Part shown: in pieces, positions 52,237-60,401 of the stretch
Layout: each line of letters starts with the position of its first letter
Position numbering within the stretch: position 1 is the first letter of the stretch
DNA from: Chitinophagales bacterium
Lineage (GTDB): Bacteria > Bacteroidota > Bacteroidia > Chitinophagales > Chitinophagaceae
Assembly: GCA_015655015.1 (NCBI GenBank)
Contig: JAATFV010000116.1
Span: 124,001 to 188,000, forward strand
Direction: 5' to 3'
DNA length: 64,000 bases
The notes under the pieces: model-generated
The model's database searches: none
Told to the model about the DNA's origin: nothing
Seen by the model: the letters and a program-made list of their open reading frames with translations, nothing else
Translations under genes and position numbers: made by a program

Positions 52237-52265
52237 TGTCACAATTATTTCATATTTTTGTGACA
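52237..52265 (+). promoter_or_regulatory. Operator overlapping the AbiE promoter
   Basis: Perfect inverted repeat TGTCACAA (52237-52244) and TTGTGACA (52258-52265) with 13 bases between. The exact -7 box TATTTTTG (52253-52260) lies across the right arm, and the ATG is 16 bases further. This fits negative autoregulation by the antitoxin, as known for AbiEi. Confidence 0.75.
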
Positions 52266-52281
52266 TAATAAGTGCTTAAAA

Positions 52282-52890
52282 ATGACATTATCAATTCATA
52301 ATCAAATAGTTGAAAACATTTTTTCCAAAAAGAAGAGAAAACTCATATTTCCAGAAGACTTCAAAAATTTGGGAAGTTCAGAAGCAATTCGAAAATCGCT
52401 ATCCAGGCTGGAAAAGAATGGAGTGTTAAAGCGTCTTTCTAAAGGCATTTACATAATCGCGCAGGAAGATCCCGTATTAGGTATTTTATATCCTTCGATG
52501 GATGAGCTAGCAAAAGGAATAGCCAGAAGAGATAAAGCACGAATTATACCTACCGGCACATATGCCTTAAACAGATTAGGGTTATCAACGCAGGTACCCA
52601 TGAACGTAACCTATTTAACCGATGGCGCTTCACGCAAAATAAAAGTAGGTAAAAGAACGATTATTTTTAAAACAACAACACCTAAGAAATTAGCCATGAA
52701 AGGCAAAATAAGTAGTTTGGTCATTCAGGCATTTCGAGAACTTGGCCAAGGAAATATAAATAAGGAAATACAAAGAGATGTTAAAAAGCTTCTCTCAAAA
52801 GAAGCTAAACAAAATGTCCAGGAAGATGCCAAACTTGCCCCCGCCTGGATATCCAAATTATTACTGAATTATATAAATGCACCGAAATGA
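52282..52890 (+). CDS. AbiEi-type antitoxin (DUF6088 family)
   Basis: A 202-residue antitoxin. The N-terminal winged helix is clear (EAIRKSLSRLEKNGVLKRLS followed by KGIY). The C-terminal part (ARIIPTGTYALNRLGLSTQV, TYLTDGASRKIKVGKRTI) matches DUF6088/AbiEi antitoxins. In type IV AbiE systems this protein represses its own operon and counteracts the toxin without direct binding. It overlaps the toxin start by 4 bp (ATGA). Its promoter carries an inverted repeat. The gene itself looks intact. Confidence 0.88.
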   Translation: MTLSIHNQIVENIFSKKKRKLIFPEDFKNLGSSEAIRKSLSRLEKNGVLKRLSKGIYIIAQEDPVLGILYPSMDELAKGIARRDKARIIPTGTYALNRLGLSTQVPMNVTYLTDGASRKIKVGKRTIIFKTTTPKKLAMKGKISSLVIQAFRELGQGNINKEIQRDVKKLLSKEAKQNVQEDAKLAPAWISKLLLNYINAPK

Positions 52891-53890
52891 TTGAATGGCT
52901 CAATATAACCAGAGAAAGAAAAAGGCAGATATTAAATGCAGCAAGTGAGGAAACCTTGTTACCGGAATACTCTATTGAAAAAGATTGGTGGGTTACGCTA
53001 TCTTTAAAAGCGGCCTTCTCCACTCCTTGGGCACGTCATTTAGTATTCAAAGGAGGCACCTCTTTAAGTAAGGCATGGGATCTTATAGAAAGATTTTCGG
53101 AAGACATCGATTTAGCACTAGACAGAGAAGCACTTGGCTTTGAGAGAGAATTAAGTAAGAACGCTGTCAAACGATTGAGAAGAGCTGCGTCCCAATTCAT
53201 GAGTCAAACATTTAAAGAGGATTTAGAACGATCATTGCTCCAAATGGGTGTCCAGCCAGATCAATTCAGGTTAACAGTACGCGCAACAGACCAACCCGAT
53301 GTTGATCCTCGAATATTAGAACTTCATTATAAATCTGCAGTCCAAACCAACGATTATATTGAAAGCCGTGTCTTAATTGAAATAGGTGCCCGCTCTCTAC
53401 GTGAGCCCTGTAGCCAAAGACCCATTACATCAATCCTTGCAGTCCCATTTCCCGACCAACCATTTTCCGGGGCAACATTTACAGTAGAAGCAGTCGAACC
53501 CAAAAAGAACCTTTCTGGAGAAAGCTTTCTTATTGCATGAGATGTTTTACCTACCCGGAGAAAATAAAAACCCCAATCGGCTGTCAAGGCATTTATATGA
53601 TCTAGAGAGACTAGCAAATACACCGCACGCAGAAGCAGCTATACATGACAAGGCTCTGTATCATTCAATTGTGGAACACAGAAAAAAAAATAACGCCAGT
53701 TCGTGGTATTGAATATGATAAGCATTCTCATGACAAAATTAACTTTATCCCTCCTGACGAAGCTATCGCATTATGGGAATCAGATTATTTAGCCATGGGA
53801 AATATGATTTATGGAAAAAAATTACCCTTTTCGGAATTAATAGTAAAACTTAGAGAATTACAAATGAGATTCCGCAAAGCGATGCCCTAA
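52887..53890 (+). pseudogene. AbiEii-type nucleotidyltransferase toxin, two +1 frameshifts
   Basis: The N-terminal 217 residues contain the nucleotidyltransferase motif FKGGTSLSKAWDLIERFSED followed by IDLAL, so the catalytic core reads normally. The frame stops at 53538 because of an extra A at 53532. The next frame continues the family sequence (NRLSRHLYDLERLANTPHAE) until a run of nine A at 53682-53690, where one A too many shifts it again. The third frame carries the end (DKINFIPPDEAIALWESDYL). Removing both bases restores one protein of about 333 residues. Either decayed or phase-variable. Confidence 0.88.
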
Positions 53891-53954
53891 AAGAATGCCA
53901 ATTGACATTAAAGAGTATTGTATTAAAGTTGAGCCGGACAATATTCTTTGGCAT

Positions 53955-54182
53955 TTACTGCGGAACAGGTACCTGGCCGTCCGTTGAGGGTACGTTATCT
54001 TTTAAGAAAACTTCCGCCTTCACCAGCCATGAAAATCCAAAACTTTCCACGGCAATGGTTTCCATCCAGAATGTCAGGTAGTAGGTCTTGAACACCGTAT
54101 GTGAAATAATGCCCAGGAAATTAAACAATATCACCAGGATCGCTGCGACCATGATAATGCCACATGTTCTGTAAATCCGACC
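53955..54182 (-). pseudogene. Truncated small membrane protein
   Basis: A C-terminal piece of about 75 residues: RIYRTCGIIMVAAILVILF, then a second hydrophobic part with FWMETIAVESFGFSWLVKAE, a motif I associate with the end of small Bacteroidota four-helix membrane proteins. The N-terminal helices are missing: upstream the frame becomes Gly-rich and stops. It lies between the decayed toxin and the GH9 gene, so it marks the right boundary of a rearranged segment. Confidence 0.55.
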
Positions 54183-54204
54183 AGCTCCCCCCTCACCCCC
54201 ATCT

Positions 54205-56808
54205 CTATTTCAACAGTTCATCAATCTTAACAAACCCATACCCCCGTCTCCGTAATTCCCGGATCAATCCGGGCAGCTGAAAATAAAATTTATCCTTCCT
54301 CCTGGGATCCGTACCAATATGCAACAACAGGATAAAGCCATTCATCCCCCCCGGAGATTGTTCCTCATATTGCAGAATAGAGTGGAGAATCGTCTTACTA
54401 TCCACATATCTCCCCCCCATTTCCGGATAAGTATAATCCGCATTGCTGCGTGTACCCGGTGAAAAACAAACCAATTGCAAACCCATACCCCGGGTCCATT
54501 CCGCAATAGAATCATTATACCATTCATACGGCGGCAGGAAATAAGGCGCCTTTTTAGGTTCGACACCCCATTTACCAAGCAGACTATAAGACGCTGCCAG
54601 ATCTTCTTCAAACTGCCGTTGCGTTACCAGCAAGCTGTCTCTTTTCTGCCAGTCGCAATAGAGCAGATGCCGGTCCGAATGCGATCCCAGGTAATTACCC
54701 TCCCGGCGCAGCTTGTCGATAACCGGTCTAAATCCGGCATTCCTGTAAAAATTACCGGTCAGGAAAAAAGAAGCGTGGATATGTTGCTGTTGTAAAGCAT
54801 TGGCAATATAGGACGCACCGTCCCCGAACTCGTCGCCGGTAAAAACCAAGGCTATTTTCTTTGTTTGTTGATTCCCCCGTATGATAGCGCCCCGCTCCCT
54901 TAGCAGCCCTCTGTTATCATCTGCCCTCCCGATTTCCGGTCCTCTAGTATCATCAACGTGCTGTTTATCATCAGCTGTTTGTCCCGCCTGGTATTCTTTT
55001 TCCGCCAGCAGATAAACCAGGCTGGCGGTCCCGTCCGTAGTAGGCTCATTAGTACAGTAATCACCCGCATCATCATGATAGACTGCCAGCGCTGACTGAA
55101 AATCCGCATTTTCATCGGGTAGGTATAATTTCAATCCCCGCTGCCGGTTATAGACGCTTCCATAGACAGGGCCGTCTACCATAGCCCCATCCAGGTCATA
55201 TTGATAGAGGACCGATAAGGAGGAATGAGGATGATGAGGCGTATTCCCGCCGGCCGGCAAACCGTAAACCATGCTTTTTCCCCAGGGATTGCAGCCGAAC
55301 AGCCAGTCAAAGCAGGCTTGTTCCAGCTCGGCATATTGCTGATCGCCGCTTAGCTCCCGGTATAAATAACATTGAATGGCGAAGGCGACGGTAAGGTTAT
55401 TGGAGCACCATATAAAAGGGATCCCTCTGTAGAAGGCATTGCTCCTGGCCTTAGCCCGGACCCGCTCTATCCCTTGCCGGTAATAATCAATCAGCAGTGC
55501 CGCGTCATTCCTGCCGGCATTCTTCGCCAGTTCATAATGCACAAAATTATGAAAGGGATACCATTGGTAATGCCGGGCCGTATCAGCCCCCATCCAGGGC
55601 GTCACCTTTTCCTGTGTGCTGTAACCAAGCGACTGACTAAAAAATTGCCGGTCTCCGGTAAGCTTGTACAGGTTGGCAGCGGCCAATTCCATATCGTCAG
55701 TCCAGTTATCCTCTTCGTAAAAATAGGGTTCCCTGTTGGGAGCTGTCTGCGCCACTCCCGGCCGGTCTAAGCCCAGCTGATAGGAAGACCTTGATCTGTC
55801 CGAAAAAAGCCGGGACAGCGCCGGCGATTTTTTCTCATAGACCATGGCTCCAAGAGCAAAAGCGCTTGCAAATTTGCCGGCGACAGAAGCAACTCCTGTC
55901 GATCTGTTCTTGTATTCGCCCAGTCCCTGCGACTTACCCGTCGCAAAATAAACCGGCCTCCCCTGCCCTTTACCTACCCCATAATCTACGGAGTCCTTTG
56001 TCGGCAGGCGAAACCCTTTATGATCCCTGTCATCGGCTATCTGGGTGAACAACCAGTCTTTGCGGGGATGCATTTTCAAAAGCCAGTCGAGCCCCCATCT
56101 CGCCTCGTCCAATATGTCCGCTTCCCCATTCGATCCCTCCAGGCCATTGGCTAGATGCCGGTCCCCAAAAACGCCCGGAAAATCCCTGTAAGCAGCCAGT
56201 AAATGATAGGTAGCGTTGGCAGAGGTGGTAACATATTGCAGATAATCGGTAGCGTCGTGCCAGCCTCCCGCCACATCGATCAGCGTGGTATCAGGCATCG
56301 GACCATACATCGTATACCCATCCTTCGTATGACAGGAGTCTTTCAGGAAAGGATTGTAACCGCTCCGCTGCTGACGCAGATAGTTCAGCAAAAAATCGGC
56401 AGCCCCTTTATAGACCTCCCTGTCAATACGGAAAACAGGAGATACTGCCTGGCCACAGGTTATATAATACCTTCCGGGAGCTGTAAAACCGGTGAAATTC
56501 AGCCGGTATGTCCGGACAAACGGGCCATAGGCGCCATAGGAAATACCGGAAGTCCCCTCATAAACCGCTTTTCCCGTTTTGGTATCGATCACCTGAAAAG
56601 TAGAAGGAACAAGGCTGTCCTTACTTACCCAAACGGCTACTTTGATCCCCTGACAGGGATATCCCAGCTGGTTGACACGGACCCAGGCCGGTGGAGGACC
56701 AGGATGATTAAACAAAACGCCGGGAGGCCCCGACGAAACGCCAGGATGCCTAAACGAAGCACCGAGGATAACCAGGAGAATCAATAAGATATAATGTCGC
56801 GTAAACAA
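54205..56808 (-). CDS. GH9 glycosidase fused to a NodB polysaccharide deacetylase
   Basis: An 867-residue exported enzyme. Order: signal peptide, an N-terminal Ig-like CelD domain (WVRVNQLGYPCQGIKVAVWV), a GH9 catalytic barrel with base Asp in DVAGGWHDATDYLQY and acid Glu in DYCTNEPTTDGTA (residues about 135-610), a short linker, and a C-terminal NodB domain (about 650-867). The deacetylase motifs are KIALVFTGDEFGDGA, LGSHSDRHLL and PYFLPPYEWY. GH9 enzymes cut beta-1,4-glucans or glucosaminides; the CE4-type partner suggests an acetylated substrate such as chitosan-like or acetylated plant glycan. Confidence 0.9.
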   Translation of the reverse strand: MFTRHYILLILLVILGASFRHPGVSSGPPGVLFNHPGPPPAWVRVNQLGYPCQGIKVAVWVSKDSLVPSTFQVIDTKTGKAVYEGTSGISYGAYGPFVRTYRLNFTGFTAPGRYYITCGQAVSPVFRIDREVYKGAADFLLNYLRQQRSGYNPFLKDSCHTKDGYTMYGPMPDTTLIDVAGGWHDATDYLQYVTTSANATYHLLAAYRDFPGVFGDRHLANGLEGSNGEADILDEARWGLDWLLKMHPRKDWLFTQIADDRDHKGFRLPTKDSVDYGVGKGQGRPVYFATGKSQGLGEYKNRSTGVASVAGKFASAFALGAMVYEKKSPALSRLFSDRSRSSYQLGLDRPGVAQTAPNREPYFYEEDNWTDDMELAAANLYKLTGDRQFFSQSLGYSTQEKVTPWMGADTARHYQWYPFHNFVHYELAKNAGRNDAALLIDYYRQGIERVRAKARSNAFYRGIPFIWCSNNLTVAFAIQCYLYRELSGDQQYAELEQACFDWLFGCNPWGKSMVYGLPAGGNTPHHPHSSLSVLYQYDLDGAMVDGPVYGSVYNRQRGLKLYLPDENADFQSALAVYHDDAGDYCTNEPTTDGTASLVYLLAEKEYQAGQTADDKQHVDDTRGPEIGRADDNRGLLRERGAIIRGNQQTKKIALVFTGDEFGDGASYIANALQQQHIHASFFLTGNFYRNAGFRPVIDKLRREGNYLGSHSDRHLLYCDWQKRDSLLVTQRQFEEDLAASYSLLGKWGVEPKKAPYFLPPYEWYNDSIAEWTRGMGLQLVCFSPGTRSNADYTYPEMGGRYVDSKTILHSILQYEEQSPGGMNGFILLLHIGTDPRRKDKFYFQLPGLIRELRRRGYGFVKIDELLK

Positions 56809-56932
56809 AGGGAGTTATCGTTTGTTGAATGGATAAAGTTGCCAATTTTACGGCACATTAAACATTAATACAATTTTAATGTCTAATGTTCGACCAAATG
56901 GCTGGTATTTAGGGTGCTAAGCACATATTAGC

Positions 56933-56940
56933 TATATTTG
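56933..56940 (+). promoter_or_regulatory. -7 box of the PfkB-kinase gene
   Basis: TATATTTG matches TAnnTTTG exactly, 44 bases before the ATG at 56985. Confidence 0.5.
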
Positions 56941-56984
56941 CAGTTTGCCTCTCGCCAGTTAGCCGGGGATCCGTAATTATTTAA

Positions 56985-57926
56985 ATGAAGCTTATGTATG
57001 ATATTTGTTGCGTAGGGCATATTACGCTAGATAAAGTGGTGACTACCAAGTCCGTAGTTCATATGGCAGGAGGAACATCGTTCTATTTCTCCAACGCCAT
57101 CCGCAACATGGATGTGAGTTATACCCTGGTGACGGCGCTGGCTGAAGGCCAAATGCAATTTGTATCGGATCTCCGTTCTAAAGGCATCGAAGTGAAAGTG
57201 CTGCCAAGCGCTCATACGGTCTACTTCGAGAATAACTATAAAGAGAACCAGGATCACCGGACACAGCGGGTATTGCAAAAGGCGGATCCTTTTACTGTTG
57301 AGCAGCTGACCGATATCGATGCTAAAATCTTCCATTTAGGCCCCTTGCTCGCCGATGACATGCCGCTGGAGCTCATCAGGACATTGTCTGAAAGAGGTAA
57401 AGTCTCCCTGGACGTACAGGGGTATCTGCGGAAGGTCGAAAATAAAAATGTATTTGCCATTGACTGGCCCGTCAAAAAGGAAGCCCTTCAATACGTGAGC
57501 ATCCTAAAAGCCAATGAACACGAAATGGCCGTTCTGACCGGAATTTCTGATGTACGCAAAGGCGCCAGGATCCTCTTCGAATGGGGCGTCAAAGAAGTCG
57601 TTATTACCCTGGGCAGCAAAGGTTCCGTGATTTATAACGGCCGGTCTTACTACGATATTCCCGCCTATAGCCCAACGACTACCGTCGTGGATGCCACCGG
57701 ATGCGGAGACACGTATATGGCAGGTTATTTATACCAGCGGATCAAAGGAGCCGAATTGCAGCAGGCAGGAGAATTCGCCGCAGCAATGGCCACTCTGAAA
57801 ATCGAATCATCCGGACCCTTTAAAGGAACGGCTAAAGATGTCATGAATTTATTGACGAATAGTAAGGAAGGCCCATTACGGAACAACAGGGGCATCGTTT
57901 ATCCTGCCTTCAATACATCAGAGTAG
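56985..57926 (+). CDS. PfkB-family carbohydrate kinase
   Basis: A 313-residue ribokinase-fold kinase. The N-terminal substrate region is CCVGHITLDKVV, with HMAGGTSFYFSNAI. The catalytic base lies in the PfkB signature VVDATGCGDTYMAGYLYQR. The phosphate-acceptor substrate cannot be read from sequence; sugars, nucleosides and inositol are all used by relatives. A link to the inositol oxygenase module 27 kb away is only speculative. It is monocistronic, divergent from the GH9 gene. Confidence 0.88.
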   Translation: MKLMYDICCVGHITLDKVVTTKSVVHMAGGTSFYFSNAIRNMDVSYTLVTALAEGQMQFVSDLRSKGIEVKVLPSAHTVYFENNYKENQDHRTQRVLQKADPFTVEQLTDIDAKIFHLGPLLADDMPLELIRTLSERGKVSLDVQGYLRKVENKNVFAIDWPVKKEALQYVSILKANEHEMAVLTGISDVRKGARILFEWGVKEVVITLGSKGSVIYNGRSYYDIPAYSPTTTVVDATGCGDTYMAGYLYQRIKGAELQQAGEFAAAMATLKIESSGPFKGTAKDVMNLLTNSKEGPLRNNRGIVYPAFNTSE

Positions 57927-57971
57927 GTCGGACATGTCCCCGCCCATGCTCCCCCAGCGCCGATCATTCGA

Positions 57972-58955
57972 TTAGGGTCGAAGAATAATACTGCCCGTAG
58001 TTTTTCGCGATTCCAAATCGGCATGTGCCGTCGCAGCATCAGACAAGGAATAAAAAGATGGTTTTTGTACATCGAATACTCCCTTTCGCAGCAGCTCAAA
58101 TATCTCCGCAATCGCCCTGGTCATTTTTTCCCGGTCAGCCAGGTAATTATTGAGCACCGCACGTACCAGGCGGATCTTTCTTTGCTCCATTAGTTCCATA
58201 TCTATAACAGGCATACCTGAGGGCCAGCCAAACAATACCGCACTTCCCCCCTCCTTAACCAACGCCAGGGACCGTTGAAAAGTAGCTTCCCCAACACCAT
58301 CGTATACAACATCGACCCCCTTCCCCTCAGTGACCGAAATAACTTTGTCGGCAAAATCCTCGGACTGCAAATTGACGACATGCTCAAAGCCATCCCTTAA
58401 AGCAAGCTCCTTTTTCGCCGCGCTCCCTACAGTTCCGATCACGGTAGCACCTGCCGCTCTTGCCCATTTGCTCAGTAAAGTTCCAACCCCGCCTGTCATG
58501 GCATGAATTAAAACGACCTCACCAGCTTTGATCTCATGGCTCTGTTTAATCAGCATATGGACTGTTAGCCCCTTCACCATTATGGAAGCCGCCTGATCGA
58601 AAGAGATGTCGTCGGGTAGTTTGAATAGTTCACCGGCATTGAGTAATCGTTTTTCCGCGTAAGCGCCGGGCGAAAAATAGTAAGCCACCCGGTCACCAAC
58701 CACAAAATCGTTTACCCCTGCCCCGACGGCCTCAATAACACCCGCCGCTTCCAATCCTACCGGCGCCGGATAGCCGTCCATCGGAAACGTCCCATTTCTG
58801 AAAAAAACATCTACATAATTTACACCTATGGATTTTTGGTTGATTAGAACCTCCCCCTCTCCTGGTTGCTTCAACGTTATCGTCTGATATTTTAATGCGT
58901 TGGGCGGACCGGTTTGTTCGATGCGAACGATGCCGCTTGATTTAATAGTGCTCAT
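57972..58955 (-). CDS. Zinc-independent quinone oxidoreductase (MDR family)
   Basis: A 327-residue NADPH:quinone reductase-like enzyme. The opening QTGPPNALKYQTITLKQPGE and the region GVNYVDVFFRNGTFPMDGYP are typical of Qor. The Rossmann motif is HAMTGGVGTLLSKWARAAGA, and the zinc ligands of alcohol dehydrogenases are absent. It reduces quinones or enones to limit redox stress. The HxlR regulator is divergent 146 bp away, the normal arrangement for electrophile-sensing control. Confidence 0.92.
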   Translation of the reverse strand: MSTIKSSGIVRIEQTGPPNALKYQTITLKQPGEGEVLINQKSIGVNYVDVFFRNGTFPMDGYPAPVGLEAAGVIEAVGAGVNDFVVGDRVAYYFSPGAYAEKRLLNAGELFKLPDDISFDQAASIMVKGLTVHMLIKQSHEIKAGEVVLIHAMTGGVGTLLSKWARAAGATVIGTVGSAAKKELALRDGFEHVVNLQSEDFADKVISVTEGKGVDVVYDGVGEATFQRSLALVKEGGSAVLFGWPSGMPVIDMELMEQRKIRLVRAVLNNYLADREKMTRAIAEIFELLRKGVFDVQKPSFYSLSDAATAHADLESRKTTGSIILRP

Positions 58956-58997
58956 TTAATTAAATTGGTTATCGTTGATTTATCCTTTTAATGAATC

Positions 58998-59087
58998 GTA
59001 AAAGTAATCGTTGTAACTTTACAAAATACAGGGGTTTCCCAAAGGGAAGTACTATCCTGGAAGAAAGCATATATCTGGAAGAAAGCA
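58998..59087. promoter_or_regulatory. Operator candidates between qor and hxlR-type genes
   Basis: GTAAAAGT and ACTTTAC (58998-59005 and 59016-59022) form an inverted repeat with one bulge. CTGGAAGAAAGCA occurs twice as a 13-bp direct repeat (59057-59069 and 59075-59087). Both lie in the 146-bp divergent region and could bind the HxlR protein. Confidence 0.45.
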
Positions 59088-59101
59088 CATAAATTTAAAA
59101 A

Positions 59102-59476
59102 ATGGGTAAAAAAATGATCGTTGAAAAAATCCCCGTTGATTGTAAGCAGCATTTCAGAGCAATCAGTGATACGCTGGACATTCTGAGCGGGAAATGGAAA
59201 ATCATGATTATCGCATGCCTCGCAGCATCTGGTAAAAAGCGATATATGGAGCTCCAACGGGTAGTGGAAGGCATAGGATCCAAAATGCTCTCCAAAGAAT
59301 TGCAGGAGCTTGAATTAAATGGATTGATCCGGCGATCTGTGCTGGACACAAAACCCATCACCGTTGAGTATGAACTAACAGCATATGGACGGACGCTCAA
59401 ACCTATTACTGATGAAATGGCCTCCTGGGGGAAGTTGCACAGAAAAAAGGTTATAAAAGAAATGACCGCAAAGTAA
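59102..59476 (+). CDS. HxlR-family winged-helix regulator
   Basis: A 124-residue regulator. The HxlR core is VDCKQHFRAISDTLDILSGK followed by WKIMII, with the conserved N-terminal cysteine that senses electrophiles or quinones in YodB-type members. The recognition region is GIGSKMLSKELQELELNGLI. It probably represses the divergent quinone oxidoreductase gene and itself, releasing when the cysteine is modified; this is inferred from the family and the gene pair. Confidence 0.9.
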   Translation: MGKKMIVEKIPVDCKQHFRAISDTLDILSGKWKIMIIACLAASGKKRYMELQRVVEGIGSKMLSKELQELELNGLIRRSVLDTKPITVEYELTAYGRTLKPITDEMASWGKLHRKKVIKEMTAK

Positions 59477-59515
59477 AAACCGGTTCCCCCATACCCCCTT
59501 AAACCGCTAAGCCCG

Positions 59516-59538
59516 AATACCTAAAACAGGGTATTTTT
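59516..59538 (+). terminator. Weak terminator after the HxlR gene
   Basis: AATACC / GGTATT stem with an 8-base loop and a following T-run. Confidence 0.6.
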
Positions 59539-59556
59539 CTATCATTTCTAAAAATA

Positions 59557-59810
59557 CCACTAACAGGTAGCTTAAAAATCAAATATGATTTTCTACTTTT
59601 ATCGCAGATACCGACCCTTAATCCGCATTTCCACCTGAGCCCCACCTAAACTCAACCTGACGTTTTATTATTCTCATTGCCGGCCCTGAAAGCAGTTACA
59701 CCGCACCTGTTAGTGGGATTTTCTATTGATTAGTATACGTAGTATGTGAGCTTACCTCCTACATGCTAAGGACATCGTATTGTATTTATTAATGCAATAA
59801 AACTATAGCT
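59557..59810 (+). promoter_or_regulatory. Upstream region of the injection-system operon with a 12-bp inverted repeat
   Basis: CCACTAACAGGT (59557-59568) and ACCTGTTAGTGG (59705-59716) are perfect inverted copies 136 bp apart. Further on, TAGTATACGTAGTATG (about 59731-59746) contains TACGTAGTAT, also seen upstream of the PorT-like gene at 3881. TAGTATGT and ACATGCTA form an imperfect inverted repeat around 59740-59768. No exact -7 box is visible, so the start of transcription is uncertain. Confidence 0.5.
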
Positions 59811-60401
59811 GTGATTGATCAGGCACTTGATTTTTTACGGGTACAGGTTGATAATTATTTGCGCATGAAGCTCGATCCCCTGGTCAGCACTCCCTTCATT
59901 CAATTGGCGAATATCGCCTGGAATGACAACGAAACTGCCGCGGGAGCTGCCGGGGATGCATCCGATGCTTTCATTTCTCTCGTCAGCATTGAAGAAGACC
60001 GTGTCAGCAAGTCGCAGGAGAATTTTGTACGCAGCAACAATACGATCATCTACAAAAACCCGAAAGTCTATTTGAATCTGTACCTGCTGTTCTCCGTCAA
60101 CATGGCCTCTTATACGGAATCATTGAAGCGGCTATCCTATATCATCCAGTTCTTTCAATACAGGAATGTATTTACACCGGTCACCTCCCCTTCCCTGCCG
60201 CAAGGCATCGAACAGCTGATCTTCGATCTGTACACCTTGTCCTTCCAGGATCTCAATAACTTATGGGGGATCATGGGTTCCAAATATCTGCCATCAGTCA
60301 TTTATAAGATGCGCCTTATCAGCATCAGTGAAGAGTTCGTCCAGGGCGAAGCAGGAGTGATACAGGAAGTATTTATTAATGACAAAAACCTTCAGCTATG
60401 A
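59811..60401 (+). CDS. DUF4255 protein, injection-system tube cap/terminator
   Basis: A 196-residue protein of the DUF4255 family (Pvc16/Afp16-like), which caps or terminates the tail tube of extracellular contractile injection systems. The family's N-terminal IDQALDFLRVQVDNYLRMKL and the core VYLNLYLLFSVNMASYTESL and FFQYRNVFTPVTSPSLPQGI are present. It starts with GTG at 59811 and overlaps the next gene by 4 bp (ATGA). Opening the operon with this gene is usual for Bacteroidota injection-system loci. Confidence 0.85.
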   Translation: MIDQALDFLRVQVDNYLRMKLDPLVSTPFIQLANIAWNDNETAAGAAGDASDAFISLVSIEEDRVSKSQENFVRSNNTIIYKNPKVYLNLYLLFSVNMASYTESLKRLSYIIQFFQYRNVFTPVTSPSLPQGIEQLIFDLYTLSFQDLNNLWGIMGSKYLPSVIYKMRLISISEEFVQGEAGVIQEVFINDKNLQL

